64,000 bases of DNA from Thermodesulfatator indicus DSM 15286 (GTDB lineage: Bacteria; Desulfobacterota; Thermodesulfobacteria; Thermodesulfobacteriales; Thermodesulfatatoraceae). Position numbers and translations under genes: made by a program. The stretch spans positions 859,244 through 923,243 of the forward strand of contig NC_015681.1 in NCBI RefSeq assembly GCF_000217795.1, written 5' to 3'. This document shows positions 31,451-39,964 of the stretch, one piece after another; positions within the stretch are counted from its first letter, which is position 1, and each line of letters starts with the position of its first letter. The notes beneath the pieces were generated by a model. The model was given only the letters and a program-made list of their open reading frames with translations, did not search any database and had not been told where the DNA came from.

Positions 31451-32179
31451 CTATTTCACCATTTCTATAATTTGTTTTTCTTCCAAAACCCCTGCGTGTA
31501 TCTTTCCGTTAGGAAAAATATAAGTCGGAGTTCCTCTGATGCCTAGTCTTGGTAAAATTTTTAAGGCCTCTTTTACTTTTTCCTCTCCCTCTTTACATTG
31601 AGTTCCCTGGTAGCCCTTCATTAATTCTTTGGGCCCCTTTTTATCACAAATAATAGCAACAGCTTTTTCCTTGGCATGAGGGTGCAAGGCTTCTAAAGGC
31701 ATAAATATTACATTTACTTTTATCTTTCCTTGCTCCGCTAATGGAAAAATTATCTTCTCAGCTCTTTTACAGTGAGGGCAGTCAGGATCAGTTATGAAAA
31801 ACACTTCTGGTCCTTTACCTACAGAAAAAGCCACTAGTTTTTTTAATTCTTTCAGTTTTTCAGGCGAAAGACGATTAAGTTCTGTCAATCTTTCCTGAGT
31901 TAAGTCTTTGCGAGCAAGAATATCTATAATACGTCCTAAAACCAGATAACGGCCACTCTCATCAAGATAAACAGGAGTTTTCCGGCCATTGGCCTCTACT
32001 ACTACTTCGCAAAGGCCTTTTATTGGCGTCGATTTTACACTAATAACTTTGGGCTTCTCACCACCAAAAAGAGGAGCAAGCATCTGAGCTGCTCTTTCTC
32101 TTTTAGGACAGGCCGCCCAGCTAGTACCAAATCCAATCCAGACAACAAAAAACAAAACCACTAAAAAAAATTTTTTCAT
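31451..32179 (-). CDS. DsbC/DsbG-like periplasmic thiol-disulfide isomerase
   Basis: The 242-aa exported protein has signal peptide KKFFLVVLFFVVWIGFGTSW and cleavage after about residue 22. The N-terminal dimerisation-like domain is followed by a thioredoxin fold with CPHC (134-137) in FFITDPDCPHCKRAE, and the cis-Pro loop RGTPTYIF. A further Cys pair near 190-205 resembles DsbC. I start it at 32179 because GGAGG (32182-32186 complement) would overlap a farther upstream start. It probably repairs or oxidises disulfides in periplasmic proteins, including c-type cytochromes. Confidence 0.85.
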   Translation of the reverse strand: MKKFFLVVLFFVVWIGFGTSWAACPKRERAAQMLAPLFGGEKPKVISVKSTPIKGLCEVVVEANGRKTPVYLDESGRYLVLGRIIDILARKDLTQERLTELNRLSPEKLKELKKLVAFSVGKGPEVFFITDPDCPHCKRAEKIIFPLAEQGKIKVNVIFMPLEALHPHAKEKAVAIICDKKGPKELMKGYQGTQCKEGEEKVKEALKILPRLGIRGTPTYIFPNGKIHAGVLEEKQIIEMVK

Positions 32180-32307
32180 TTTTACCTCCATAAAATAATT
32201 TTATTCTTATTTTTCGGCCTTACTATCTTGAAGATTTAACATTAATAAGGCATTATCACAGCAGCTTTTATTAAAATTTAACAAATTTTATAAGGAGGTT
32301 CCTTGAA

Positions 32308-33465
32308 ATGAACCTTTTAGACAAAAAAGTCCTTCTCGCTCCAGGGCCTGTACCTGTTCCCCCTCAAGCCTTGCTGGCTATGGCTAAACCGGTTATCCAT
32401 CATCGCCTTCCAGAATTTTCTGCAATTCTAAATAAGATAAGAGAAGATTTAAAGTACCTTTTTCAAACTACTAAAGATGTCTTGTTTTTTGCCTCTTCTG
32501 GAACCGGAGCCATGGAAGCCTGTGTGGCTAATCTTTTCAAGCCAAAGGAAAAAGTCATTGTAGTTAGAGGGGGGAAATTCGGAGAACGCTGGGGTGAGCT
32601 TGCTGAGACTTATGGCCTAAATCCAATCTATATTGACGTTACCTGGGGAGAAGCCGTCTCGCTAGAAACAGTTAAGAAAACTTTAGAAGAAAACCCTGAT
32701 GCTCGAGGCCTTTTAATTCAGGCCCACGAGACTTCTACTGGTGTTAAACATCCCGTGGCTGAAATCGCTGCTTTAACTCGAAATACCGAAGTACTTCTGG
32801 TAGTTGACGCTATCTCTGCCCTTGGAGTTTATCCCCTTCCTTTTGATGAATTAGGCATTGATGCTATGGTAGCAGGCTCACAAAAAAGCCTCGCCCTTCC
32901 TCCAGGGCTTTCGTTTGTAGCCTTGTCTGATAAAGCGTGGCAGCGTGTAGAAGAAAATAATGAATCTCCCCGGTATTATTTTGACTTTCGCAAAGAGAAA
33001 AAAGCACTGGCTAAAGAAACCACTGCTTTTACTCCAGCAGTTTCGTTGCTCTACGGTTTATCTGAAATTCTTAACCGCATAAAAGAAGTTGGGCTTCCGA
33101 GTCTTTTTGCCCATTACAAACGCCTTTCTGAAGCCTGTCGAGCCGGGGTAAAGGCCCTGGGGCTAGAGCTTTTTGCCAAAACTCCATGTGAAGCGCTTAC
33201 CATTATTAAAGTGCCTGAAGGAGTCGATGGGCTTAAGCTCATGAAGCTTATGCGCGAAAAATATCAGGTAACCATGGCCGGAGGGCAAGCTAAACTCAAA
33301 GGTAAAGTGGTGCGTATTGCTCACTTGGGATATCAAGGACCTCTTGATGTTATAGTTGCCCTCGCTACTTTTGAAATGGCCCTTACAGAGCTTGGCTATA
33401 AAATTCCTTTAGGGGCCGGCGTAGCTGCAGCCCAAAAATATTTTCTGGAAACAGAGGAGGAATAA
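32308..33465 (+). CDS. Class V aminotransferase (serine-pyruvate/alanine-glyoxylate type)
   Basis: The 385-aa PLP enzyme has an N-terminal LLAPGPVPVPPQALLAMAKP, the glycine loop SSGTGAMEA, VVDAISALG, and the Schiff-base Lys193 in GSQKSLALPPG. The ATG follows AAGGAGG. The close link to serA (two bases apart) suggests it transaminates phosphohydroxypyruvate or hydroxypyruvate in serine synthesis, replacing a standard SerC, which I do not see in the window. Alternatives are alanine-glyoxylate or serine-glyoxylate aminotransferase. Confidence 0.85.
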   Translation: MNLLDKKVLLAPGPVPVPPQALLAMAKPVIHHRLPEFSAILNKIREDLKYLFQTTKDVLFFASSGTGAMEACVANLFKPKEKVIVVRGGKFGERWGELAETYGLNPIYIDVTWGEAVSLETVKKTLEENPDARGLLIQAHETSTGVKHPVAEIAALTRNTEVLLVVDAISALGVYPLPFDELGIDAMVAGSQKSLALPPGLSFVALSDKAWQRVEENNESPRYYFDFRKEKKALAKETTAFTPAVSLLYGLSEILNRIKEVGLPSLFAHYKRLSEACRAGVKALGLELFAKTPCEALTIIKVPEGVDGLKLMKLMREKYQVTMAGGQAKLKGKVVRIAHLGYQGPLDVIVALATFEMALTELGYKIPLGAGVAAAQKYFLETEEE

Positions 33466-33467
33466 AC

Positions 33468-35054
33468 ATGAAGGTGTTGGTTAGTGATCCCATTGCTGAA
33501 GATGGCATAAAAATCTTAAAAGAAGCAGGTTTAGAAGTTATTATCAAAACAGGTCTCTCCAAAGAGGAATTAATTGAAGAACTCAAAAAAGGTATTGAAG
33601 CCATCATTATAAGAAGTGCCACCAAAGTAACTGCCGATGTTATAGAGGCCGCCCCAAACCTTAAAGTCATTGCCCGGGCAGGCACCGGTCTTGACAATGT
33701 CGATATAGACGCCGCTAATCGTAAAGGAATCGTAGTGATGAATTGCCCAGGAGGGAACACTGTTTCAGCCGCAGAGCACACTATCGCTATGTTAATGGCT
33801 CTAGCTCGCAATATCCCTCAGGCCACTGCTTCCATGAAAGCCGGCAAATGGGAAAAAAAGAAGTTTATGGGCCGAGAAGTAAACGGCAAAACCTTAGGTG
33901 TCATAGGAGTGGGACGCATTGGCTCTATAGTAGCTGACCGAGCCAAAGGATTAAAAATGCGAGTGATTGCCTATGACCCTTTTGTCAACCCTGAACAAGC
34001 CGCCAAAATAGGCATCGAGGTAGTAAGTCTTGATGAGCTTCTAGCCCAAGCTGATTTCATAACTATTCACGTTCCCTTGACTAAAGAAACAAAGGGTTTC
34101 ATCAGTAAAGAAAAGTTTGAAAAGATGAAAGACGGCGTAATGCTTATACATTGCGCCAGAGGCGGTATCGTAAATGAAGCCGATCTCTATGAAGCCATGG
34201 TCTCTGGCAAGGTTGCAGGAGCAGCCCTTGACGTCTTTGAACAAGAACCGCCGCCACCAGATTATCCGCTTTTCAAGCTTGAAAACTTCATTTGCACCCC
34301 TCATTTAGGGGCCTCAACCCTTGAGGCTCAAAAGAATGTAGCCTTGGCCGTAGCCTCTCAAGTAGTAGATTACTTGATACACGGAGTAGTAAGAAATGCC
34401 GTGAATATGCCTTCCGTTTCAGCAGAACTCCTACCTACTTTAAAGCCCTATTTAAAACTTGCTGAAAAACTTGGTATTATCCAGGCCCAGCTAGCAGAAG
34501 GGCCTATTCAAGAAGTTCATATTGAGTATCAGGGAGATGTAGCCAATCTCGATACCAAACCTTTAACTGTAGCTTTATTAAAAGGGCTTCTTACCCCTGC
34601 CTTAAGGGAAGACGTAAACTACGTAAATGCTCCTATCAGGGCTAAAGAGAGAGGCATAAAAGTTACAGAAAGCAAAGTAAATACCGCCGAAGATTTTCTT
34701 AACCGCATCAAAGTGATAGTGAAATATCCTAAGGGTGAAAATCTAGTAGCGGGTACCATCTTTGGTAAAAAAGAGCCACGCATTGTCCAGATTAACGACT
34801 TCCGTCTAGATGCTATCCCTGAAGGGCATATGCTTTATTTAATGAATGAAGACAGACCTGGTGTTATTGGCCAGATAGGCATAACTATTGGCGAACATGG
34901 TTTAAATATTTCTAGAATGCACGTAGGGCAAGACCCTGCCCAACAGGCCAACATAATTCTTCTCTGTGTTGATAAACCTGTCCCCCAAGACTTATTGGAA
35001 AAACTCAAAACTCTCCCACCAGTAAAATTGGTAAAACCCCTTGAGCTTTCTTAG
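33468..35054 (+). CDS. serA: D-3-phosphoglycerate dehydrogenase
   Basis: The 528-aa enzyme is the first step of serine synthesis. The Rossmann motif GVIGVGRIGSIVADRA (about 144-159) binds NAD. The catalytic Arg-Glu-His are in CARGGIVNE, EQEPP and CTPHLGAST. After the dehydrogenase core come an intervening domain (about 320-450) and a C-terminal ACT domain (MLYLMNEDRPGVIGQIG), the usual site of serine feedback. It is coupled to the class V aminotransferase and followed by a strong terminator. Confidence 0.96.
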   Translation: MKVLVSDPIAEDGIKILKEAGLEVIIKTGLSKEELIEELKKGIEAIIIRSATKVTADVIEAAPNLKVIARAGTGLDNVDIDAANRKGIVVMNCPGGNTVSAAEHTIAMLMALARNIPQATASMKAGKWEKKKFMGREVNGKTLGVIGVGRIGSIVADRAKGLKMRVIAYDPFVNPEQAAKIGIEVVSLDELLAQADFITIHVPLTKETKGFISKEKFEKMKDGVMLIHCARGGIVNEADLYEAMVSGKVAGAALDVFEQEPPPPDYPLFKLENFICTPHLGASTLEAQKNVALAVASQVVDYLIHGVVRNAVNMPSVSAELLPTLKPYLKLAEKLGIIQAQLAEGPIQEVHIEYQGDVANLDTKPLTVALLKGLLTPALREDVNYVNAPIRAKERGIKVTESKVNTAEDFLNRIKVIVKYPKGENLVAGTIFGKKEPRIVQINDFRLDAIPEGHMLYLMNEDRPGVIGQIGITIGEHGLNISRMHVGQDPAQQANIILLCVDKPVPQDLLEKLKTLPPVKLVKPLELS

Positions 35055-35061
35055 ATATATA

Positions 35062-35096
35062 TTTAGAGGGCGCTGACAAGCGCCCTCTAAATCTTA
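35062..35096 (+). terminator. Terminator after serA
   Basis: TTTAGAGGGCGC (35062-35073) pairs with GCGCCCTCTAAA (35080-35091) around a six-base loop, followed by a T-rich stretch. Confidence 0.9.
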
Positions 35097-35146
35097 CTTT
35101 TTATTTTATCAATTCGTATTGACAAAAAATTTTTTACATATTTTAA

Positions 35147-35210
35147 AAGAGACCTTTGCAAAATATCTTATTTAAGAGACTGCTTCGCCCATACGGGCTC
35201 GCAGTGACAC
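35147..35210 (+). repeat. Composite repeat left of the IS110 element
   Basis: GAGACCTTTGCAAAATATC (35150 onward) is followed by AAGAGACTGCTTCGCCC and GGGCTCGCAGTGAC. The same order occurs in the inverted copy right of the element (36461-36535) and near 26604-26664, so this is a composite family member with a GAGACCTTTGCAAA box. Confidence 0.7.
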
Positions 35211-35266
35211 CTGAGAGAGTCATTGTATGGTTTTAAGTAAAGGGCAAAAGCATTAAAGTAAAAAAA

Positions 35267-35434
35267 GTTGGTAGGGAGGGACAGGCTGTTGAGTCATGGA
35301 ACGTTTGCTTTTTAGCAAACTGTTCGATCGCAAGATTAGCCGTCCTTCCCTGTGTTTGAACAGTATCCGGGACGTTTCCAATTACGGAAACTGTCCGTAT
35401 ACAAGGCTAAACCTGGAAGGACCTCCCTACCAAC
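35267..35434 (+). ncRNA. Putative IS110 bridge RNA
   Basis: A 13-bp perfect stem closes the region: GTTGGTAGGGAGG (35267-35279) with CCTCCCTACCAAC (35422-35434). Inside are two hairpins of the same build. Hairpin 1 is GAAC-GTTTGC, loop TTTTTA, GCAAAC-(T)-GTTC (35299-35325). Hairpin 2 is GGAC-GTTTCC, loop AATTAC, GGAAAC-(T)-GTCC (35370-35396). Blocks TTAGCC/GGCTAA (35336-35341, 35405-35410) and GTCCTTCC/GGAAGGAC (35342-35349, 35415-35422) can pair in alternative ways. Upstream position and two loops match the target- and donor-binding layout known for IS110 bridge RNAs. Transcription is not shown. Confidence 0.7.
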
Positions 35435-35474
35435 AATCTTTATTTTATCTCAAAGAAAGGAGAATTGAAGACCT

Positions 35475-36443
35475 ATGAAAAATTTATCTTTTCTTGGGGT
35501 GGATGTGGCCAAGGATACATTGGTTATTTTTGATGGCCAGAAGGTTTACGAGTTTCAAAATGAAAGGGGTTTAAAGAAATTTAAGAGGAAGTTTTTTAAG
35601 AAGAAAGAAGACAGGAAGAAAAGGGTGGTGATATACGAGCCCACAGGGCCATATTCGGCATTTCTGGAGGAGTTCTGTGCTACGAATATGATAAAAGTAG
35701 TATCCCTTAACCCCAGAAAAGTCCCCCGTTTAAGAGAAGTATTAGGTCATAGAGCAAAAACAGATAATCTTGATGCGAAACTGTTATACGAATATCACAA
35801 GATAGTTAGCGAAGAAGAGATCAAAGAAATAGAATATAACGAAAATTTAGAGAAATTATCTTTATTGTTAAGTGAGTATCAATTACTTCAAAATATAGAA
35901 AACAAGTTATCTAATTTTCTAGAGTATTTAGATAGAGTACCAGTAGATAGTAAAGAAAGCAAAAAATACATACAGAAAAACTTAGAAGAAACAAGGCAGA
36001 GGCTTCAGAAGATAAAGAAAGAGATGGAGGAATTAGTAAATAAAGATGACGACATAAACAGAGGGGTTAGAGAGATAGAGAAAGTTAAAGGTATAGGGAA
36101 GATGATAGCGACATATTGTTACATCTTTTTTCGGAAGAGGCGGATAAGAAACCGGCGGGAGGTAGTAGCTCTAGCAGGATTGGACCCGGAAGTAAAGGAA
36201 TCTGGTAAGAGGAAGCTGGTAACCAGGATAAGCAAGAAAGGGGATAATAGGTTAAGGAGTTTGCTTTTTATGGGGGCGCTTAGTGCCATAAGATGTAAAG
36301 AAGGGGGACTAAAAGAGTATTACGAAAGTTTGATAAAGAGAGGAAAACCGAAGAAAGTGGCCATAATAGCCTGTGCCAGAAAATTATTGATATTTGCTTT
36401 CTATAATTACAAAAAATGGCAAATGGAAGCTCAAAGTGCTTGA
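35475..36443 (+). CDS. IS110-family transposase (DEDD, bridge-RNA type)
   Basis: The 322-aa recombinase has a RuvC-like N-terminal domain (SFLGVDVAKDTLVIFDG; YEPTGPYSAFLEEF; HRAKTDNLDAKLLYEYHK), giving the DEDD acidic set, then a helical coiled-coil linker (about 120-200). The C-terminal Tnp-2 domain has LAGLDPEVKESGKRK and RISKKGDNRLRSLLF, whose Ser is the expected nucleophile. No stops or frameshifts are present, so it may be active. AAGGAG precedes the ATG at 35475. Length is near the IS110 norm (about 320-400). Confidence 0.9.
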   Translation: MKNLSFLGVDVAKDTLVIFDGQKVYEFQNERGLKKFKRKFFKKKEDRKKRVVIYEPTGPYSAFLEEFCATNMIKVVSLNPRKVPRLREVLGHRAKTDNLDAKLLYEYHKIVSEEEIKEIEYNENLEKLSLLLSEYQLLQNIENKLSNFLEYLDRVPVDSKESKKYIQKNLEETRQRLQKIKKEMEELVNKDDDINRGVREIEKVKGIGKMIATYCYIFFRKRRIRNRREVVALAGLDPEVKESGKRKLVTRISKKGDNRLRSLLFMGALSAIRCKEGGLKEYYESLIKRGKPKKVAIIACARKLLIFAFYNYKKWQMEAQSA

Positions 36444-36666
36444 CAAAAACCACAGTATCTTGCGAGGCTGCGTCCAGCAGCCGAAGCAATCAATCTATAT
36501 TTTCCTTAATTTTGCAAAGATCTCTTTTTTGTCAAACTTATGTAGCAACATTCCTGGATTCTAGCTTTAGCCAGAAGTAAATGGAACTTCAAATTATTTT
36601 TAAAGCAAACTTGGTTTTTAACGATTAGTTAGTTATAAAAAAGCAAAACCCCTAAAGGAGATCTCT
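36444..36666. repeat. Gap after the IS110 element with inverted composite repeat
   Basis: The complement of 36461-36535 reads GAGATCTTTGCAAAATTAAGG and then GATTGCTTCGGCTGC...CTCGCAAG, the inverted counterpart of the copy at 35147-35210. The remainder to 36666 is A+T-rich and presumably carries the promoter of the TPR gene, with CTAAAGGAGATCT as ribosome binding site. No gene is visible. Confidence 0.6.
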
Positions 36667-38937
36667 ATGGTGGGTAGATGGCGTATTTTAGTAGTGTTTT
36701 TGTTGGTGGTGGCTTTTCTTGGCTGCAGTTCCTCCGAAGAAAAGATTGCCAAACACATGGAAAAGGGCATTGCTTTCGCCAAAGAAGGAAAACTTCGCGA
36801 AGCAGCCATAGAATTTCAAAATGTGCTTCAAATTGACCCTAAACACCCAAAGGCCAATTACGAACTAGCAGAAATTTACTTAAAAACAGGAAACCTCAGG
36901 CAGGCCCTTTCTCAATATCGCAAGGCCGTTGACGTTGATCCGGAAAACCTTGAGGCCCGAATCAAGCTTTCTTCTCTTCTTATAGCCGCAGGGGAATTAG
37001 AAGAAGCGGAAAAACACCTACAATATGTCCTTCAAAAAGAGCCCGAGAATATAAAGGCTTTAAATCTTTTGGCTACTCTGCGTTTACGACAGAAAGACTA
37101 TAAAAACGCCGAGAAATTAGCAGAACAAGTGCTGGCTAAAGATCCGGGAAACATAGAAGCTCTAGTAATTATTTCGCGTGTCTATAATGCCAAAGGTGAA
37201 AAAGCTAAAGCACTGGCTAAGTTAAAAGAGGCTATAGCTAAGTCCCCTGACAATGTTTTTCTTTATGAGCTTTTGTTACGCCAGTATCTTGAAAACGGAA
37301 AAGTTAAGGAAGCCGAAACTTTGCTTAAAGAACTTACCGCCAAGTTTCCAAAGCAAACGCGTTTCGTAAGAGAGCTCGTTTCCCTTTACGTGGCTCAGGG
37401 CAAGTTCAAAGACGCTGAAAACTTTCTGCTAACCTGGAATGAAAAACATCCAAACGAAGTCTTTGGCCGTTTAATGTTGATAGACCTTTACCGTCAACTT
37501 GGCCAGATTGACAAGGCCATTCAACTTGCCGAAGAAAGCCTTAAAAAATGGCCAGACTCTTTAGACCTGAAGGCTCAGCTGGCCTATCTCTTAGTCCAGA
37601 AAAATAAGCTTGATGAAGCCCAAAAACTGGTTGACGAAGTTCTCGCCAAAAATCCTAACCATCCGATAGCCCATCTGGTACGCGGAAAAATTCGTCTAGC
37701 CAAAGGCCTTTTAGCCGAAGCCCTAGAAGACTTTGAAATTACCGTTAAAGGTAGGCCGCGCCTGGCTGAAGCCTACCATTTCATTGGTGTAGTTAACCTG
37801 CTTCAAGGAAAGCCGGCTGAAGCCAGAAAGGCCCTTGAAAAAGCCATTGAGTTAAATCCCCTTGCCTGGAAAACTCGTTTGATCTACGCTCGTTTGCTTC
37901 TCGCCCAGGGAGAGCCTGATAAAGCGCGTGAAGAAGCGGTAAAAGTCCTTCGTCTCATGCCCCGAAACAAAGAAGCCGGGCTCTTATTGGCTGCTTCTTA
38001 TATGGCTGAAAAGAAATTTGCCGAAGCTGAAAAAATCTATAAACGTATGATTCAAATATTTCCGAAAGATCCAACAGTACACTTTGCTTATGCTACCTGC
38101 CTTTACGCTCAGAAAAAAATAAAAGAAGCAGTGGCTCAGGACTTAAAGACCTTAGAGCTCGCCCCTAACCACTTACCAGCTCTTACTCGCCTGGTACGAT
38201 ATTATCTTGCCCAGAAAGAACCTGATAAGGCCTTGGCCCTTATTGACAAACACATGGCCAATTTTAAAAACAAGGCTCCTCTTTACTTTTTAAAAGCCCA
38301 GGTTTATCTGGTTAAAAAAGACCTGAAAACGGCTGAAGAGCAACTTAAACTGGCTCTTAAAGAGAATGACAAGTTCCTCCCCGCTTATAACCTTCTCATT
38401 GCTCTTTACGCCAAGGAAGGAAAACTTGACCAGGCTTTAACCGAGACGGAAAAGGCCCTTGAGAAATCTCCACAAAACGTGAGACTCTTGATGATCAAAG
38501 GGGCTATTTTGTTGGCTCAGAACAAAAATGACGAGGCCGAAAAAGTTTACCGCCAGATCATTGAAATAAAACCCGATTACTTCCCAGCGCTTAATAACCT
38601 GGCCTGGATGCTTGCGGAAAAAGGTGAACTTGAAGAGGCCTTCATTTTTGCCCAAAGGGCTAGAGAACTTGCCCCTGAAAACCCATATATCCTTGATACC
38701 TTTGGTTGGGTACTTTATAAGCGAGGCTCTTACGATCTAGCTATTTCTACCTTTAAAGATATTCTTGAGAAGAACCCAGACTTTTTGCCCACAAGATTTC
38801 ATCTCGCCAAAGCCCTTATCGCCAAAGGAGAAAAGAAAGCGGCTTTGGAAGAGCTCGAAAAGATAGTAAAATCTCCTCTTAATTTCCCTGAAAAAGAGGA
38901 GGCTAAAAGACTTCTTGAAGAACTCAAAAAATCTTAG
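36667..38937 (+). CDS. TPR-repeat lipoprotein (PEP-CTERM system-type)
   Basis: The 756-aa lipoprotein has a short signal with lipobox FLGC (Cys20), followed by about 20 tandem TPR units of about 34 residues from residue 30 to the end (typical A..LK...DP.N..A). It resembles the PEP-CTERM-system TPR lipoprotein family (PrsT), which accompanies exosortase and exopolysaccharide genes, but those genes are not adjacent. The strand continues into rlmN with 23 bases of overlap. Likely a periplasmic scaffold for envelope polysaccharide or surface-protein assembly; a general TPR protein is also possible. Confidence 0.8.
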   Translation: MVGRWRILVVFLLVVAFLGCSSSEEKIAKHMEKGIAFAKEGKLREAAIEFQNVLQIDPKHPKANYELAEIYLKTGNLRQALSQYRKAVDVDPENLEARIKLSSLLIAAGELEEAEKHLQYVLQKEPENIKALNLLATLRLRQKDYKNAEKLAEQVLAKDPGNIEALVIISRVYNAKGEKAKALAKLKEAIAKSPDNVFLYELLLRQYLENGKVKEAETLLKELTAKFPKQTRFVRELVSLYVAQGKFKDAENFLLTWNEKHPNEVFGRLMLIDLYRQLGQIDKAIQLAEESLKKWPDSLDLKAQLAYLLVQKNKLDEAQKLVDEVLAKNPNHPIAHLVRGKIRLAKGLLAEALEDFEITVKGRPRLAEAYHFIGVVNLLQGKPAEARKALEKAIELNPLAWKTRLIYARLLLAQGEPDKAREEAVKVLRLMPRNKEAGLLLAASYMAEKKFAEAEKIYKRMIQIFPKDPTVHFAYATCLYAQKKIKEAVAQDLKTLELAPNHLPALTRLVRYYLAQKEPDKALALIDKHMANFKNKAPLYFLKAQVYLVKKDLKTAEEQLKLALKENDKFLPAYNLLIALYAKEGKLDQALTETEKALEKSPQNVRLLMIKGAILLAQNKNDEAEKVYRQIIEIKPDYFPALNNLAWMLAEKGELEEAFIFAQRARELAPENPYILDTFGWVLYKRGSYDLAISTFKDILEKNPDFLPTRFHLAKALIAKGEKKAALEELEKIVKSPLNFPEKEEAKRLLEELKKS

Positions 38938-39964
38938 AGACTACACTTGCCAAGAACTTGAGGCCCTCTTCAAAGAAAGAGGGCTTCAAGCCTACCGGGG
39001 ACGGCAGGTTTTTAAGTGGTTAGCCCAACCTGGAATCTACTCTTTTGCCCAGATGACAGATCTTCCCAAAGCCCTTCGTGAAGAGCTGTCTAAAGAGTTT
39101 TGTCTTTTTCTCCCGGAAATTTACAAAGAAGAAGTCTCTTCAGACGGGACTCGTAAACTTGCTTTGCGTCTTAAAGATGATGAACTTATTGAATGCGTTA
39201 TCATTCCCGAGGAAGACCACTATACCCTTTGCGTATCCTCCCAGGTGGGCTGTGCCATGGGGTGTGCCTTTTGTCTCACAGCCAAAATGGGTTTTAGGCG
39301 CAATCTTTCCCCTCACGAAATTACGGCCCAGGTGTTGAGGGCCAAAGAAGTGCTTATACGCGAAGGGCTTATTAAAGAAAAGCCTTTGCGAAATATCGTC
39401 TTCATGGGTATGGGAGAGCCGCTTGCTAATTACGAAAATATTCTTAGGGCCCTAAAAATTCTGCTAGACGAGAAGGGGTTTAATTTTTCGCGCCGCCGCG
39501 TTACGGTTTCCACCGTGGGCCTGATTCCCCAGATGGAAAAACTCGGGAAAGACATAACCGCTAAACTTGCTATTTCCCTGCACGCCGCAGATGAAGATAA
39601 AAGGACTCAACTTATGCCTATCAACAAGCGCTATCCTTTGAAAGAACTGATACCTGCCTGTCGCCGATACCCCTTACCTAAAGGCTGGCGTATTACCTTT
39701 GAGTATCTTATGCTTAAAGGGGTGAACGATTCTTCTCACGACGCCCACAAACTGGCCAAACTCTTAAAAGGCGTGCCAGCTAAAATCAACCTGATTCCTT
39801 TTAACGAACATCCGGCCTTGCCTTTTAAGTGCTCAGATGAGGAAACTATATTCCGCTTTCAGGGAATTCTCCTTTCTTACGGTTATGTAGCCACTATTCG
39901 CAAAAGTAAGGGGCGAGATATTTCAGCGGCCTGTGGGCAACTGGCTACGAGGCTTGCCGCATGA
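38915..39964 (+). CDS. rlmN: 23S rRNA (adenine2503-C2)-/tRNA (adenine37-C2)-methyltransferase
   Basis: The 349-aa radical SAM enzyme has the cluster motif CAMGCAFC (Cys113, 117, 120) in [29 protein letters not shown] (SAM-binding region) and the C-terminal catalytic ACGQL. The start is TTG at 38915, with AGGAGG 11 bases upstream, inside the end of the TPR gene. It methylates A2503 of 23S rRNA, and in many bacteria A37 of tRNAs. It overlaps trmFO by 4 bases. Confidence 0.95.
   Translation: MKNSKNLRDYTCQELEALFKERGLQAYRGRQVFKWLAQPGIYSFAQMTDLPKALREELSKEFCLFLPEIYKEEVSSDGTRKLALRLKDDELIECVIIPEEDHYTLCVSSQVGCAMGCAFCLTAKMGFRRNLSPHEITAQVLRAKEVLIREGLIKEKPLRNIVFMGMGEPLANYENILRALKILLDEKGFNFSRRRVTVSTVGLIPQMEKLGKDITAKLAISLHAADEDKRTQLMPINKRYPLKELIPACRRYPLPKGWRITFEYLMLKGVNDSSHDAHKLAKLLKGVPAKINLIPFNEHPALPFKCSDEETIFRFQGILLSYGYVATIRKSKGRDISAACGQLATRLAA

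Larger units (their letters stand above)
35262..36460 (+). mobile_element. IS110-family insertion sequence
   Basis: A single IS110-type DEDD transposase (35475-36443) is preceded by a roughly 210-base structured non-coding left end. This is the organisation of IS110-group elements, which have no terminal inverted repeats and carry a bridge RNA. The outer limits are estimates: left from the start of the structured RNA, right from resumption of host repeat sequence near 36460. Family members often insert in REP-like palindromes; REP-like sequence flanks both sides here. Confidence 0.75.

Noticed and set aside
35296-35478. 60-codon open frame upstream of the IS110 transposase
   Set aside because: It crosses the structured bridge-RNA region and has no ribosome binding site or family likeness.
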